From positions 62,001-126,000 of the forward strand of contig CANLZY010000017.1 of assembly GCA_947495685.1 (NCBI GenBank): a stretch of DNA of 64,000 nt, written 5' to 3'. This document shows positions 43,658 to 53,253 of the stretch, piece after piece. How positions within the stretch are numbered: position 1 is the stretch's first letter; every line of letters starts with the position of its first letter. The stretch is from an uncultured Tropicimonas sp. (lineage in GTDB: Bacteria; Pseudomonadota; Alphaproteobacteria; Rhodobacterales; Rhodobacteraceae). The notes below the pieces were generated by a model, which saw nothing but the letters and a program-made list of their open reading frames with translations, was not told where the DNA came from and made no database searches. The translations under genes and the position numbers were made by a program.

Positions 43658-43897
43658 TCAACCTGTGATGTCGCGGTGGCCAGAGATACGAGCCGGTGAC
43701 AGGCTGGCCGATCCGGTGCCGCGATGGGACAAAACCAGGTCCGACATCATTGCCCAACCGATGAGAACGACATTCACCGCAAGTCCGGTCAACATGTATG
43801 CGCCGATCGCGAACAGCCATCCGTGCCCCATTGCGATCGAGGCTATCGCCGCAATTACGCCGACAAAGGTGGAGACCAACATCATTCCAACGATCAT
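43658..43897 (-). CDS. Small membrane protein, 79 residues (unknown)
   Basis: Starts MIVGMMLVSTFVGVIAAIAS after AAGGTGG; a GTG three codons earlier is possible. Two hydrophobic helices are seen (STFVGVIAAIASIAMGHGWL and MLTGLAVNVVLIGWAMM), then a polar tail. No family recognised. Confidence 0.55.
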   Translation of the reverse strand: MIVGMMLVSTFVGVIAAIASIAMGHGWLFAIGAYMLTGLAVNVVLIGWAMMSDLVLSHRGTGSASLSPARISGHRDITG

Positions 43898-44081
43898 TCT
43901 TGCCACCTTCCCCAGGTTTCATGACACGGATCAGGAGGCGTTCCTTCGGCGCACCGGAATGGTCCACTTCGGGGGGAGGGCGACGGGCATCTTGGCAGAT
44001 TGTCGTCCCGATCCTGATCTTTCTCTCTGTTTTTCAGTCTGACCTGCAAAAGGTTGTTGCCGAGTTAACAGAAGTAAATTT

Positions 44082-44687
44082 TTAGACCCTGGCGTTTGCC
44101 CATTCCGGGCCAGCCATGGCCTTTGCGCCGGCAACCTGATCCAGCGGCAACGCGGTGTTGAAGCCGGGATATGCCGGAGCCCGCGCGGCCTGTTCGGCAA
44201 GGCGGTTCAGTGATCGCTCGCAATGATACCAGGCGGCGACAACGGAGTGGGAAATCCAGCACAGCAGGCCAAACTGGTTCCCGGGTCGGGAATAGCCCTG
44301 CTGGCAAGGGCGCGCCAGCGGATCCAGTGCCTCGAACACAGCGCTGCACAGCATTGTCGGAACAACAAAGAGCTCGCTTTGCGAGGGTGTCGAATCCAGC
44401 ACCGAGCAGATGGCATCCAGGGCCTGATCGACCATCACCATGTTTTCGGGATCCGTCAGATCGGGCCACCCCAGCGAGAGCAACGCCCGGAACCGGACGA
44501 GATCGACAAAGCTTGCCGCGTTCATATCCGACCGTCCGCGGTCGGCGTATTCCAGGCTGAGTTCAAGCGCGCCATCGCGGATGGCCTGCACGATGGTCAG
44601 GTCCGAGACCGCATTGATTGCCCTGATCTCCTCGTGCGAAACGGGGTAGCTTTGGGGGGCATGTGTTCTTGGGCCGACGAGAAACAT
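44082..44687 (-). CDS. Hypothetical protein, about 201 residues
   Basis: I favour the ATG at 44687 (MFLVGPRTHAPQSYPVSHEE); the frame is open to 44798 and no start has a convincing ribosome-binding site. Mostly helical, soluble, with SVLDSTPSQSELFVVPTMLC and YHCERSLNRLAEQAARAPAY. I do not recognise the family. Confidence 0.55.
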   Translation of the reverse strand: MFLVGPRTHAPQSYPVSHEEIRAINAVSDLTIVQAIRDGALELSLEYADRGRSDMNAASFVDLVRFRALLSLGWPDLTDPENMVMVDQALDAICSVLDSTPSQSELFVVPTMLCSAVFEALDPLARPCQQGYSRPGNQFGLLCWISHSVVAAWYHCERSLNRLAEQAARAPAYPGFNTALPLDQVAGAKAMAGPEWANARV

Positions 44688-44970
44688 TCTGTTGTCGCTG
44701 CCTTTTGTTTGATCGAGGCCGTTGCGAAATGCGCTGGCCGGGAGGCTGACCGGGCGACTCTCTGCCCGGTTGATGCTGCGACTATCCGACTCAAGCAATT
44801 GAATTTCTCTTAAGCAAAATGGGAACTATCGTGGCATTTTCGGGGTCAGCCTGCCCCAGGTCTGAATCTTTCGTTTGAGGACCGTGCGTTGCGCAACTTG
44901 GCGCACCACACGTTAGGGCATGCGAAACGGTCCTGGCCCGATTCGGTCGCCGTGTAGGGTTCCGCCGCCG

Positions 44971-47169
44971 CTATTTCCGCTTGCGACGGGGCGTGCCGCC
45001 GCGCTGGCCAGGCCGGCCTGCCGTTGAGCGCCCCGACGCCTTCTGGGCGGAATCGACGGCCTGTTCCACCGCCGACTGACGCGCCAGCGGGTCGTCCGAA
45101 ATCGTCAGGTCGACCGTCTCAAGCCGCTTGATCTCGTCGCGCATGCGCGCGGCCTCCTCGAATTCGAGGTTTTCGGCAGCCTTGCGCATCAGGTCGCGCA
45201 ACCCGTCGAGGTGGGCCTCCAGGTTGGCGCCGTGCAACGGCCGGTCGACCTGCGCGGTCACCCGGGCCATGTCCACATCGCCCTTGTAGAGACCCTGCAT
45301 GATGTCTTCGACGTTCTTCCGGACCGTCTCCGGCGTGATGCCGTGTTCCTCGTTGTAGGCGATCTGCTTGACCCGGCGCCGGTCGGTTTCCTTGAGCGCC
45401 CGCTCCATCGAGCCGGTGATGCGGTCGGCGTACATGATGACCCGGCCCTCGGCGTTGCGTGCCGCGCGGCCGATGGTCTGGATGAGCGATGTCTCCGAGC
45501 GCAGGAACCCCTCCTTGTCGGCGTCAAGGATGGCCACGAGCCCGCATTCGGGGATGTCGAGCCCCTCGCGGAGCAGGTTGATGCCGATCAGCACGTCGAA
45601 AGCGCCAAGCCGCAGGTCGCGCAGGATCTCGATCCGCTCGATTGTATCGATGTCGGAGTGCATGTACCGCACCCGGATGCCCTGCTCGTGCAGGTATTCG
45701 GTCAGATCCTCGGCCATGCGTTTGGTCAGGGTCGTCACCAGCGTGCGATAGCCGCCGGCGTTCATCTTGCGCACTTCATCCAGCAAGTCGTCCACCTGCA
45801 TCCCGACAGGCCGTATCTCGACCATCGGATCGAGCAGGCCGGTCGGGCGAATGACCTGTTCGGTGAAGACACCCCCGGATTGTTCCAGTTCCCATGCCGC
45901 CGGCGTGGCCGAAACAAAGACCGATTGCGGTCGCATCGCGTCCCATTCCTCGAACTTCAGGGGGCGGTTGTCCATGCAGGAGGGCAGGCGGAACCCGTGC
46001 TCGGCCAGGGTGAACTTGCGTCGGTAGTCGCCTTTGTACATGCCGCCGATCTGCGGTACGCTGACGTGGGATTCATCCGCAAAAACAATGGCGTGGTCTG
46101 GGATGAACTCGAACAGGGTGGGGGGCGGTTCGCCCGGTGCGCGCCCTGTCAGATACCGTGAATAGTTCTCGATGCCATTGCAGACCCCCGTGGCCTCCAG
46201 CATTTCAACGTCGAAATTCGTGCGCTGTTCCAACCGCTGCGCTTCCAGCAACTTGCCGTCGTCCACCAACTGCGCCAGGCGCATCTTAAGCTCTTTCTTG
46301 ATCTCTCCGACGGCTTGTTTCATCGTGGGCTTGGGCGTCACATAGTGCGAATTCGCATAGATCCGGATGCGTTCGAAGGTGTCGGTCTTTTCGCCCGTAA
46401 GTGGGTCGAACTCTGTCAGCGCTTCCAGTTCCTCGCCGAAAAAACTCAGCCGCCAGGCGCGATCGTCCAGGTGCGCAGGCCAGATTTCCAGCACATCGCC
46501 CCTGACCCGGAAACAGCCCCGTTGGAACGCGTGATCATTGCGGCGGTATTGCTGGGCAATGAGGTCGGCAATCACCTGGCGCTGGTCGTATTCCAGGCCC
46601 GCGTGCAGATCTTGCGTCATCGCCCCGTAGGTTTCGACCGATCCGATGCCATAGATGCAGGACACGGAGGCGACGATGATCACATCGTCGCGTTCCAGCA
46701 GGGCGCGGGTGGCCGAGTGGCGCATCCGGTCGATCTGCTCGTTGATCTGCGATTCCTTCTCGATATAGGTGTCGGAGCGGGCGACATAGGCCTCGGGCTG
46801 GTAGTAGTCGTAAAAGCTGACAAAGTACTCGACGGCATTGTCAGGAAAGAAGTTCTTGAATTCGCCGTACAATTGCGCCGCCAGCGTCTTGTTGGGGGCA
46901 AGGATGATTGCCGGTCGCTGGGTCTGTTCGATTACCTTTGCCATGGTGAAGGTCTTGCCGGTGCCGGTGGCGCCAAGCAGCACCTGATCCCGGTCTCCGT
47001 CCCGAATCGCTTGTGTAATCTCTGCAATCGCCGCCGGTTGGTCCCCGGCGGGCTCGAATTCTGCATGCAAGACGAACGGCTGACCGCCTTCGAGTTTTTC
47101 GCGGTTGCGAACCTCGGGCGCGGGGCTGTGCAACAGCGGGATGGACTTGTCGGAATTTGCAAATGGCAT
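44971..47169 (-). CDS. uvrB: Excinuclease ABC subunit B
   Basis: A 732-residue UvrB. Walker A GATGTGKT, beta-hairpin region [20 protein letters not shown], helicase motifs [20 protein letters not shown] and [20 protein letters not shown], and a C-terminal UVR domain ([20 protein letters not shown]). The basic tail [13 protein letters not shown] is an extension. Nucleotide excision repair with UvrA/UvrC. No clear LexA box was found upstream. Confidence 0.97.
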   Translation of the reverse strand: MPFANSDKSIPLLHSPAPEVRNREKLEGGQPFVLHAEFEPAGDQPAAIAEITQAIRDGDRDQVLLGATGTGKTFTMAKVIEQTQRPAIILAPNKTLAAQLYGEFKNFFPDNAVEYFVSFYDYYQPEAYVARSDTYIEKESQINEQIDRMRHSATRALLERDDVIIVASVSCIYGIGSVETYGAMTQDLHAGLEYDQRQVIADLIAQQYRRNDHAFQRGCFRVRGDVLEIWPAHLDDRAWRLSFFGEELEALTEFDPLTGEKTDTFERIRIYANSHYVTPKPTMKQAVGEIKKELKMRLAQLVDDGKLLEAQRLEQRTNFDVEMLEATGVCNGIENYSRYLTGRAPGEPPPTLFEFIPDHAIVFADESHVSVPQIGGMYKGDYRRKFTLAEHGFRLPSCMDNRPLKFEEWDAMRPQSVFVSATPAAWELEQSGGVFTEQVIRPTGLLDPMVEIRPVGMQVDDLLDEVRKMNAGGYRTLVTTLTKRMAEDLTEYLHEQGIRVRYMHSDIDTIERIEILRDLRLGAFDVLIGINLLREGLDIPECGLVAILDADKEGFLRSETSLIQTIGRAARNAEGRVIMYADRITGSMERALKETDRRRVKQIAYNEEHGITPETVRKNVEDIMQGLYKGDVDMARVTAQVDRPLHGANLEAHLDGLRDLMRKAAENLEFEEAARMRDEIKRLETVDLTISDDPLARQSAVEQAVDSAQKASGRSTAGRPGQRGGTPRRKRK

Positions 47170-47564
47170 GAGGCGTCTCTCGTTGCAGATCCACTCAATT
47201 TGATCTGCTTTTGTTCCATTTCAACCGAAGCACGGAAAAGTGCAAGGATTCGACGGATCTGTTTGGCGCGCGGTTGCACTTTGACAGGCCGGGAGTCGCA
47301 CCGCGTTTTGTTCCCAAAACCGACCCAGTTGTGCGGCGAGGCTCCTATTTGCGCCATTGTGGCGACAATTCGTTTGGCGACTCGCAGCTTTGACCTTAGG
47401 GTAAGCATACGCAGCAGTCCGGTTGTCAGCCGGGAAGCCTCGCGACCCATTCCGCTCCCTCGACCCTGGCTGGCAACCACCGCGCGCCCTCCGAGACAGA
47501 TTGGCCCCTTGCAGGTTTCGCCTGTGTTGTTGATATATCGTCCAAGAACCAAGGAGAACCGCCC
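47170..47564. other. Divergent promoter region uvrB / NDUFS4-like gene
   Basis: About 395 bp, AT-richer than its surroundings in places. No RNA gene or supported reading frame was seen. I looked for GTTC/GAAC-type alphaproteobacterial SOS boxes and did not find a convincing pair. Confidence 0.35.
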
Positions 47565-47876
47565 ATGCGTGCCCGCATCTACCAGCCGGCCAAAAGTGCC
47601 ATGCAGTCCGGAACCGGCAAGACCAGGGTCTGGTTGCTTGAGGTTGCCCCCTCGGCCGACCGGGTCATCGACCCGTTGATGGGGTGGCCGGGCAACGCGG
47701 ACATGAACACGCAGGTCCGCCTGCGGTTCGACACCAAGGACGCCGCGATTTCCTATGCCAAGGAAAAGGGGATCGAATACGTGGTGATCGACCCGAAGAA
47801 GCGCAAGCCGATCATCCGTCAGGGTGGCTACGGCGAAAACTTCGCGACGGCGCGCCGGACCGTCTGGACCCACTGA
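47565..47876 (+). CDS. NDUFS4-like ETC complex I accessory subunit
   Basis: A 103-residue protein matching the mitochondrial NDUFS4 family: MRARIYQPAKSAMQSG, then RVWLLEVAP, MGWPGNADMNTQVRLRFDT and AISYAKEKGIEYVVIDP. It stabilises the NADH-dehydrogenase arm of Complex I in alphaproteobacteria. The start ATG follows CAAGGAG. Single gene with its own terminator. Confidence 0.92.
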   Translation: MRARIYQPAKSAMQSGTGKTRVWLLEVAPSADRVIDPLMGWPGNADMNTQVRLRFDTKDAAISYAKEKGIEYVVIDPKKRKPIIRQGGYGENFATARRTVWTH

Positions 47877-47948
47877 TCCGGTCGAAATCCTCACTCAGGT
47901 TGGTGTGGGGGACAATGACGCCCTGGGCAATCCGAGACATCAAGGATG

Positions 47949-47977
47949 GGCGTGCCGTCATGGTGCGCCTTTTTTTT
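47949..47977 (+). terminator. Rho-independent terminator downstream of NDUFS4-like gene
   Basis: GGCGTGCC (47949-47956) and GGTGCGCC (47962-47969) make an 8-bp stem with two G-U pairs, followed by eight T residues. Confidence 0.8.
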
Positions 47978-48224
47978 GTGTGCGCAATCGCCGGACGCCC
48001 TGCACGGGGGCGTGAGAGGCAGTGCTTCTGGGGGTCGTATGCCCTGAACGAGACATCGTTCCTCCGGTTCGACGGTCCATATCCCCCCGGTCGCGACGAT
48101 CGCAACCGTGGCGGCGGTGACCGGTGGACGCTTCAGGGCGTGCCACGGCACACCCGGCGCTCAAGGCCCCGTACCCAGGGCAAGGGACTCCGTGTAGATA
48201 TCGAGGGAGGCCATCACGGGCTGC
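47978..48224. other. Non-coding interval before the nnrS regulatory site
   Basis: Part of the 590-bp gap between the NDUFS4-like gene and nnrS. No supported gene on either strand; no repeat beyond the terminator and the Dnr-type box. Confidence 0.35.
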
Positions 48225-48238
48225 TTGACTTTGGTCAA
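48225..48238. promoter_or_regulatory. Dnr/NnrR/FNR-type palindrome upstream of nnrS
   Basis: TTGACTTTGGTCAA is a symmetric TTGAC-N4-GTCAA site, the type recognised by FNR/Dnr/NnrR regulators. It lies 227 nt upstream of the nnrS start, so a long leader would be needed. The Crp/Fnr-type gene at 50239 is the obvious candidate regulator. Confidence 0.55.
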
Positions 48239-48465
48239 GGTGGTTCCCGGTACCGGGACGTATCGCGAAGCCGTGGCGTCGCTGGTTGCGGTGCCCGGCG
48301 TGGCGCACAGGATTTGACGGTCGGGTGAAAGGTGGTCATCGGGTCGAGGGTCGGGAACATCGGCAAAGACTTCGCTCTGTTCAGGGGGGCTGGTCGCCCC
48401 TTCCGGATGGGCCCGGTCGCTGGCCGCTCAGTCGCGCTCCCCGAGGTAAGAAAAGGCAGGACATC

Positions 48466-49656
48466 ATGGTCTCTCGGTTGAAACTGTTCTTTGGCGAAGG
48501 GTTCCGGGTGTTTTTCCTGGCGGCGGGTGTCTACGCCGTGTTCTCGGTGCTGGTCTGGACACTCTGGCTGGGGCTTCCGACCGCGGGCGGTATCGTGCCC
48601 TCCGGCGTGCCGCCGTATCAGTGGCACGCCCACGAGATGATCTTCGGCTTTTCCGGCGCCGCCCTGGGCGGGTTTCTTCTGACGGCGGTGCCAAACTGGA
48701 CCGGCGCCAAGGAGGCGCGACATCTGTTTATCCTGGTGGCATCCGGCATCTGGCTCGGTGGCCGCATTGCGATGTGGTACTCCGGTGTGCTTCCGGCCGG
48801 GCTGGTTGCCGTGGTCGACCTCGGGTTCCTGCCGATCCTGGGCGCCAAGATAGCCACCCAGCTGGTCCGTCGCCCAAAGCCGCAGAACATGATGTTCCTG
48901 GCCTTCCTGACGATGATCTGGACCGGCAACCTGATGGTACATCTGGAATGGATGGGTTTGAGCGCGGATACCCTGGACACCGGGATGCGGGCGGGCCTGA
49001 TCGGCTTGATGTCGATGATCGCGGTTCTGGGGGGGCGCGTCACGCCGGCCTTTACCCGCAACGCGATGAAGCGTGACGAGCTGCCCGAAGCGCGCTGGCC
49101 GGTTTCGTGGGCGCCGCTGGACATGACAGGGCTTGGGCTGGCGCTGATTCTGCCTCTGACCATCCTGATTGGATTGCCCGACACCATGGTCGGGGCGTTG
49201 GCGGTGGTGTCGGGGGCTGTTCAACTGGCGCGGCTTGCACGTTGGCGGGGGCGCTGGACGTTGACCCAGCCGATCCTGCTGGCACTTCACCTTGGCATGG
49301 GCATGCTTGGCGTTGGCCTGTTGGCCTGGGGGCTGGCGCTTCTGGGGATTGGCAGCGAGATCGCGGCCTTGCACGTCCTCGGGATCGGCGCAGCCGGTGG
49401 CATGACCCTCGCCGTCATGAGCCGCGCCGTGCTGGGCCATTCCGGGCGGCCTTTGGTCGCGCCGTTTCCGGTGGCCGTGGGGTACCTGATGGTCGCGGCG
49501 GCGGCGGTCCTGCGGTGGTTGGGGGCAGAGCTCCCGGGCGACTGGTACATGCCGCTGATCCTTGCCTCGGGCGGTCTGTGGGTCCTGGCGTTCACGCTCT
49601 ACACGATTGCGATCTGGCCAGCGGTGACGACCCCCAAACTGGCCCGAAACGCCTGA
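48466..49656 (+). CDS. nnrS: NnrS family membrane protein
   Basis: A 396-residue protein with about 12 membrane segments and NnrS signatures: FFLAAGVYAVFSVLVWTLWL, PYQWHAHEMIFGFSGAALGG, VLGGRVTPAFTRNAM and MTLAVMSRAVLGHSGRPL. NnrS is a haem- and copper-containing inner-membrane protein that relieves nitric oxide stress. The ATG follows AAAGGCAGG; upstream in-frame codons are not hydrophobic. Convergent with the DUF4202 gene. Confidence 0.93.
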   Translation: MVSRLKLFFGEGFRVFFLAAGVYAVFSVLVWTLWLGLPTAGGIVPSGVPPYQWHAHEMIFGFSGAALGGFLLTAVPNWTGAKEARHLFILVASGIWLGGRIAMWYSGVLPAGLVAVVDLGFLPILGAKIATQLVRRPKPQNMMFLAFLTMIWTGNLMVHLEWMGLSADTLDTGMRAGLIGLMSMIAVLGGRVTPAFTRNAMKRDELPEARWPVSWAPLDMTGLGLALILPLTILIGLPDTMVGALAVVSGAVQLARLARWRGRWTLTQPILLALHLGMGMLGVGLLAWGLALLGIGSEIAALHVLGIGAAGGMTLAVMSRAVLGHSGRPLVAPFPVAVGYLMVAAAAVLRWLGAELPGDWYMPLILASGGLWVLAFTLYTIAIWPAVTTPKLARNA

Positions 49657-49681
49657 TCACGGCCTGTACGTGCGGTGACGA

Positions 49682-50242
49682 TCACCCCCTGAAAGCATCG
49701 GCCAGCGGGGCGGGAAGGTCGAACTCCGCCAGCACCCGCGCACGGCCCTCCGCGGACATCTTGCGGGCGGTCTTTTGCACGATGCCGAGGATCTTTTCTT
49801 CGCTGTGCTTGGCGGCGAAGGCGGCGAAGTACCATTTCAGGAAGACAAAGCAGATGACATCCTCCAACGCCTGAACATCCGCGTCGCGTTTCAGCCCCTC
49901 CTTGCGGAGCATTCGGCCCACGGTCTGGATGGACTCGTCACTGTACCCGGCAGACCGCATCAGGGCGCCGACCCGATCGGCGTGGTGCCGCGCCAGATCC
50001 CGGCGCCATGTCAGGTATCCGGTACGCCCCTCCGGGTAATCGGCACGTTTCAGATGCCAGCGTTCGATGTGCTGGCCGCGCGCCGCGATCTTCAGCGTGT
50101 CGGAGGCATCCGGGAACAGCCGGTCGACTTCTGCGCTCATGCGTTCGCCATAAAGGCGCGCGGCGGGGTGGCCGTTCTCCTCGGAGGGATCCGCGGCGTT
50201 GGCCGTGTCGATCGCGTCAAGTACCGTGGACAGAGGGCTCAT
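49682..50242 (-). CDS. DUF4202 family protein
   Basis: A 186-residue cytoplasmic protein with the conserved pattern ARGQHIERWHLKRADYPEGR, RRDLARHHADRVGALM, and CFVFLKWYFAAFAAKHSEEK, in which several His/Glu/Asp residues suggest an HD-like metal site. Function unknown. The ATG at 50242 overlaps the stop of the regulator gene by 4 nt, so the two form an operon; a start at 50257 would overlap more. Confidence 0.82.
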   Translation of the reverse strand: MSPLSTVLDAIDTANAADPSEENGHPAARLYGERMSAEVDRLFPDASDTLKIAARGQHIERWHLKRADYPEGRTGYLTWRRDLARHHADRVGALMRSAGYSDESIQTVGRMLRKEGLKRDADVQALEDVICFVFLKWYFAAFAAKHSEEKILGIVQKTARKMSAEGRARVLAEFDLPAPLADAFRG

Positions 50243-50946
50243 AGGGACTTGTTCCATGCACCTGCGGGGTCGGTCTCCGAATAGGTTCTCAGCCGCCCGA
50301 CGTCCTCGATGGCCGCGTGGTTCCGGGCAATCTGGACGCCGGCGGATTTCAGTTTGGAAAAGGCGCGCGACAGGCTTTCGGGTTTCATGCCGAGCCGGCC
50401 GGCAATCAGGATCTTGTCATAGGGCAGCTTCACGACGCAGCCTCCTGTTTCTGTGTCAGTCAGATCGAGCAGGAATTCGGCGACCCTCTGCGCGCCGGTC
50501 TGGGCTTTCAGCTGTTCGAGCTGCGAGACCAGCGAATGAAGGTGGGTGAAGGTCGAGGCGAGGACGTTGACGCAGGTGTCGGGGTCCCGCCGCATCATGT
50601 CGGTCAGGGCGACCGCGGGGATCTGCATGACCTCGCACTCCGTGACCGCTTCGGCCGAAACGGGGTAGGGGGCGCCACGCAGCGCGACGGCCTCGCCAAA
50701 GCTTTCGCCGCGGGCAAAGACGCTCACGACCGCTTCGCCGCCATTGGGGGCAATGCGATAGAGCTTGACCCAACCATCGGTGACGACATGAATGGTTGTT
50801 GCAGGATCGCTCTGCAGGAACAGCGTCTCTCCACGATCATAGGTTTTCCAGCTGGACAGCGCGAGCAGCTGGTCGGCCTGTTGCTCGTTGAAACTGTTCA
50901 ACAGCAGCGAGCCGCGCGCAATGCTGGTGCGGCGTTCGTTGGGCAT
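50239..50946 (-). CDS. Crp/Fnr-family regulator, Dnr/NnrR-like
   Basis: A 235-residue protein. The cNMP-like sensor barrel reads ETLFLQSDPATTIHVVTDGW and RGESFGEAVALRG; the recognition helix is GRLGMKPESLSRAFSKLKSA. The helix keeps the E-SxxR pattern that binds TTGA half-sites. There is no N-terminal cysteine cluster, so it is not an oxygen-sensing FNR; a haem- or NO-sensing Dnr/NnrR role is likely given the nearby nnrS and DUF4202. The ATG at 50946 begins the sensor domain; longer frames have no homology. Confidence 0.85.
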   Translation of the reverse strand: MPNERRTSIARGSLLLNSFNEQQADQLLALSSWKTYDRGETLFLQSDPATTIHVVTDGWVKLYRIAPNGGEAVVSVFARGESFGEAVALRGAPYPVSAEAVTECEVMQIPAVALTDMMRRDPDTCVNVLASTFTHLHSLVSQLEQLKAQTGAQRVAEFLLDLTDTETGGCVVKLPYDKILIAGRLGMKPESLSRAFSKLKSAGVQIARNHAAIEDVGRLRTYSETDPAGAWNKSL

Positions 50947-51331
50947 TCGGGGTGTCCTCCCAAAAATGCGAGACGTGTGATCCTGTGCTTCGCAAGGCGT
51001 TTGGTCGCACAGATTCCGGACGCCGTCCAGCACGGCGGGGCAGGGGCGGGTGGCCGTCTGGGTGGCCCTGCGCATCCTTTGACAGGTTGGCTGGCATATC
51101 AGCGGCCCGGTTCGGGCCCGTGGGTGATCATGATTGCCCACCCTCTCGCCCCTTTCTTCGGAGGATTGCCGGGATCGGGGCCCTTTATTTCTGTGAATGC
51201 GGCAACCGTCCCGCTTGCCCATGGTTTATCCACTGCCATATGTCTGATAACTGGGTTCCTGACTTATGTCGCCTTCTCCCGTCAGCATGGGTGAGGCTGA
51301 AGCTGATGATCTGACTATGAAAGGACATGTC
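50947..51331. other. Divergent region between Crp/Fnr gene and cytochrome c2
   Basis: About 385 bp. No gene supported; no clear TTGA-N6-TCAA site was found here. Confidence 0.35.
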
Positions 51332-51715
51332 ATGAAGAAAAGACTTGCTTACCTGATTGCAGCCGTTTCTGTCGCTGCTGCTGTACCCGCCTTTGCCGAG
51401 GGCGACGCGACCGCCGGTGAGAAGGTGTTCAAGAAGTGCAAGGCCTGCCACGCGGTTGGCCCGGATGCCAAGAACAAGGTCGGCCCGATGCTGAACGGCG
51501 TCGTGGACAAGGCTGCCGCCCAGAACCCGGATTTCAAGTACTCCCCCAGCATCGTTGAGCTGGCTGCGGGCGGCCTGACCTGGGACGACGCGACTCTGAC
51601 CGCCTATCTGACCAAACCGAAGGATGTGGTTCCCAAGGGCCGGATGTCCTTTGCCGGCCTCAAGAAGGAAGCCGACATCGACAACGTGATCGCATACCTG
51701 AGGACCTTCGAGTGA
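51332..51715 (+). CDS. cycA: Soluble cytochrome c2 / c550
   Basis: A 127-residue periplasmic protein with signal peptide (AYLIAAVSVAAAVPAFA). Haem motif CKACH at residues 36-40 and axial methionine in KGRMSFAGL (Met105). The length and the central insert (AAAQNPDFKYSPS) fit class I cytochrome c2. Electron carrier between the bc1 complex and terminal oxidases or reductases. ATG follows AAAGGA. A terminator follows. Confidence 0.92.
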   Translation: MKKRLAYLIAAVSVAAAVPAFAEGDATAGEKVFKKCKACHAVGPDAKNKVGPMLNGVVDKAAAQNPDFKYSPSIVELAAGGLTWDDATLTAYLTKPKDVVPKGRMSFAGLKKEADIDNVIAYLRTFE

Positions 51716-51745
51716 TCATCTGATCTGTCAGGAGACTGACACAGA

Positions 51746-51799
51746 GACGTGCGTCCTTTCTGGCTTGATCGAGGCTGGCGAAAGGGCGCGCGTCTTTTT
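51746..51799 (+). terminator. Rho-independent terminator after cycA
   Basis: GACGTGCGTCCTTTC (51746-51760) and GAAAGGGCGCGCGTC (51780-51794) form a 15-bp stem including two G-U pairs, followed by TTTTTC. Confidence 0.85.
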
Positions 51800-51969
51800 C
51801 CTTTTGGGGTGGCGCATACGGTGGACGGCCCCTGAAATGCGCGGCAGGTTGGCGAAACCTTCCTGATGCAACAAACGCCGTCAGCCCGGTGAGGCCCTTG
51901 CAATGCCAGCGGTGCAGACGCATCGATTGCTGTGGGATTCATCGCTGATTTAGCAGATAGGCCCCGCGC

Positions 51970-53085
51970 ATGAACACAGCGGCCACTTTCGAGATTTTCC
52001 TGTCGGTTGCCCCGGGGTTGGAGGCGACGGTATGCGACGAGGTGCGCGAAAAGGGCTTTGCCGATCCGGTTGCGGTGCCCGGTGGCGTGACCTTTACCGG
52101 GAACTGGTCGGATGTCTGGCGTGCCAACCTTGAATTGCGCGGGGCAGGGCGTGTTCTGGCCCGGATTGGCGGTTTCATGGCGTTCCACCTGGCCCAGCTC
52201 GACAAGAGATCGCGCAAGTTTGCCTGGGGCGAGGTTCTGCGCGCGGATGTTCCGCTGCGGGTCGAGGTCACGTGTCACAAGTCCAAGATCTATCACGCGG
52301 GCGCTGCTGCCCAGCGGATCGAGACTGCGCTTCGCGAAGACTTCGGCGCGACGATCATGCCGGAGGCAGCGGTCTGCCTGAAGGTTCGCATCGACGACAA
52401 CAATGTCCTGTTGAGTGTCGATACCTCGGGCGAGTCCCTGCACAAGCGCGGCCACAAGGCGGCGGTGGGCAAGGCCCCGATGCGCGAGACGCTGGCGGCC
52501 ATGTTCCTCAGCCAGTGCGGCTTTGCCGGGCAAGAACCAGTGGTGGACCCGATGTGCGGCTCCGGGACCTTCTTGATCGAAGCCGCCGAAATCGCGGTTG
52601 GCTTGCATCCCGGGCGCGACCGGAATTTCGCCTTTGAACAATTGGCGACCTTTGACCCAGCCGCATGGGACCGGATGCGGAAGTCCGCTACGCCGACAAC
52701 TCCACCGGTGCGGTTCTATGGCTCGGACCGCGATGCCGGGGCCATTCGGATGAGCACCCAGAACGCCGAACGCGCCGGTGTTGGTGACGTCATAACCTTT
52801 GCCAACCATGCTTTCAGCGACCTGACCCCGCCGGAGGGCACACCAGGGTTGGTGATCGTGAACCCGCCGTATGGTGGTCGGATCGGCAACAAGAAGCTGC
52901 TGTTCGGGCTGTATGCGGCGCTCGGGCAGGTTCTGAAGGAGCGGTTCGCGGGCTGGCGCGTCGGCATCGTGACCAGCGACCGGGGTCTGGCCAAGGCGAC
53001 GGGCCTGACGTTTCTGCCACAGGGCCCGTCGGTGGCGCATGGCGGGCTGAAAGTGACCCTGTTCCGGACCGAGCCGCTGCGCTGA
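51970..53085 (+). CDS. THUMP-domain class I SAM-dependent RNA methyltransferase
   Basis: A 371-residue protein. The N-terminal THUMP domain includes FEIFLSVAPGLEATVCDEV and SKIYHAGAAAQRIETALRED; the C-terminal MTase has PVVDPMCGSGTFLIEAAEIA and the N-base motif IVNPPYGGRIG. This matches the RlmL N-terminal half/YpsC family that modifies 23S rRNA at N2-guanine. Confidence 0.9.
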   Translation: MNTAATFEIFLSVAPGLEATVCDEVREKGFADPVAVPGGVTFTGNWSDVWRANLELRGAGRVLARIGGFMAFHLAQLDKRSRKFAWGEVLRADVPLRVEVTCHKSKIYHAGAAAQRIETALREDFGATIMPEAAVCLKVRIDDNNVLLSVDTSGESLHKRGHKAAVGKAPMRETLAAMFLSQCGFAGQEPVVDPMCGSGTFLIEAAEIAVGLHPGRDRNFAFEQLATFDPAAWDRMRKSATPTTPPVRFYGSDRDAGAIRMSTQNAERAGVGDVITFANHAFSDLTPPEGTPGLVIVNPPYGGRIGNKKLLFGLYAALGQVLKERFAGWRVGIVTSDRGLAKATGLTFLPQGPSVAHGGLKVTLFRTEPLR

Positions 53086-53253
53086 TCCTTGGCGCGATGC
53101 TGCTGTTTGCTGAGATCCCACGACGCGGGAAATCCGGTGTCGTGCAACGCCGGGACACGGCCCCGGAGCGACGGCACCGGGGATTGCGCTTGCAGGTCAG
53201 GCCGGATTTCAAATATGCCCAAGGCAACGCGCCTTGAAAAAGGACTGGTTCCC

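Noticed and set aside
47170-47564. LexA/SOS box before uvrB
   Set aside because: Single GTTC/GAAC words occur, but no pair with the required spacing.
53086-53253. Possible molybdenum-cofactor riboswitch or ModE operator before modA
   Set aside because: A small AAGGC-loop-GCCTT hairpin is present, but no sequence resembling the known Moco motif or a TATAT-type ModE palindrome was found.
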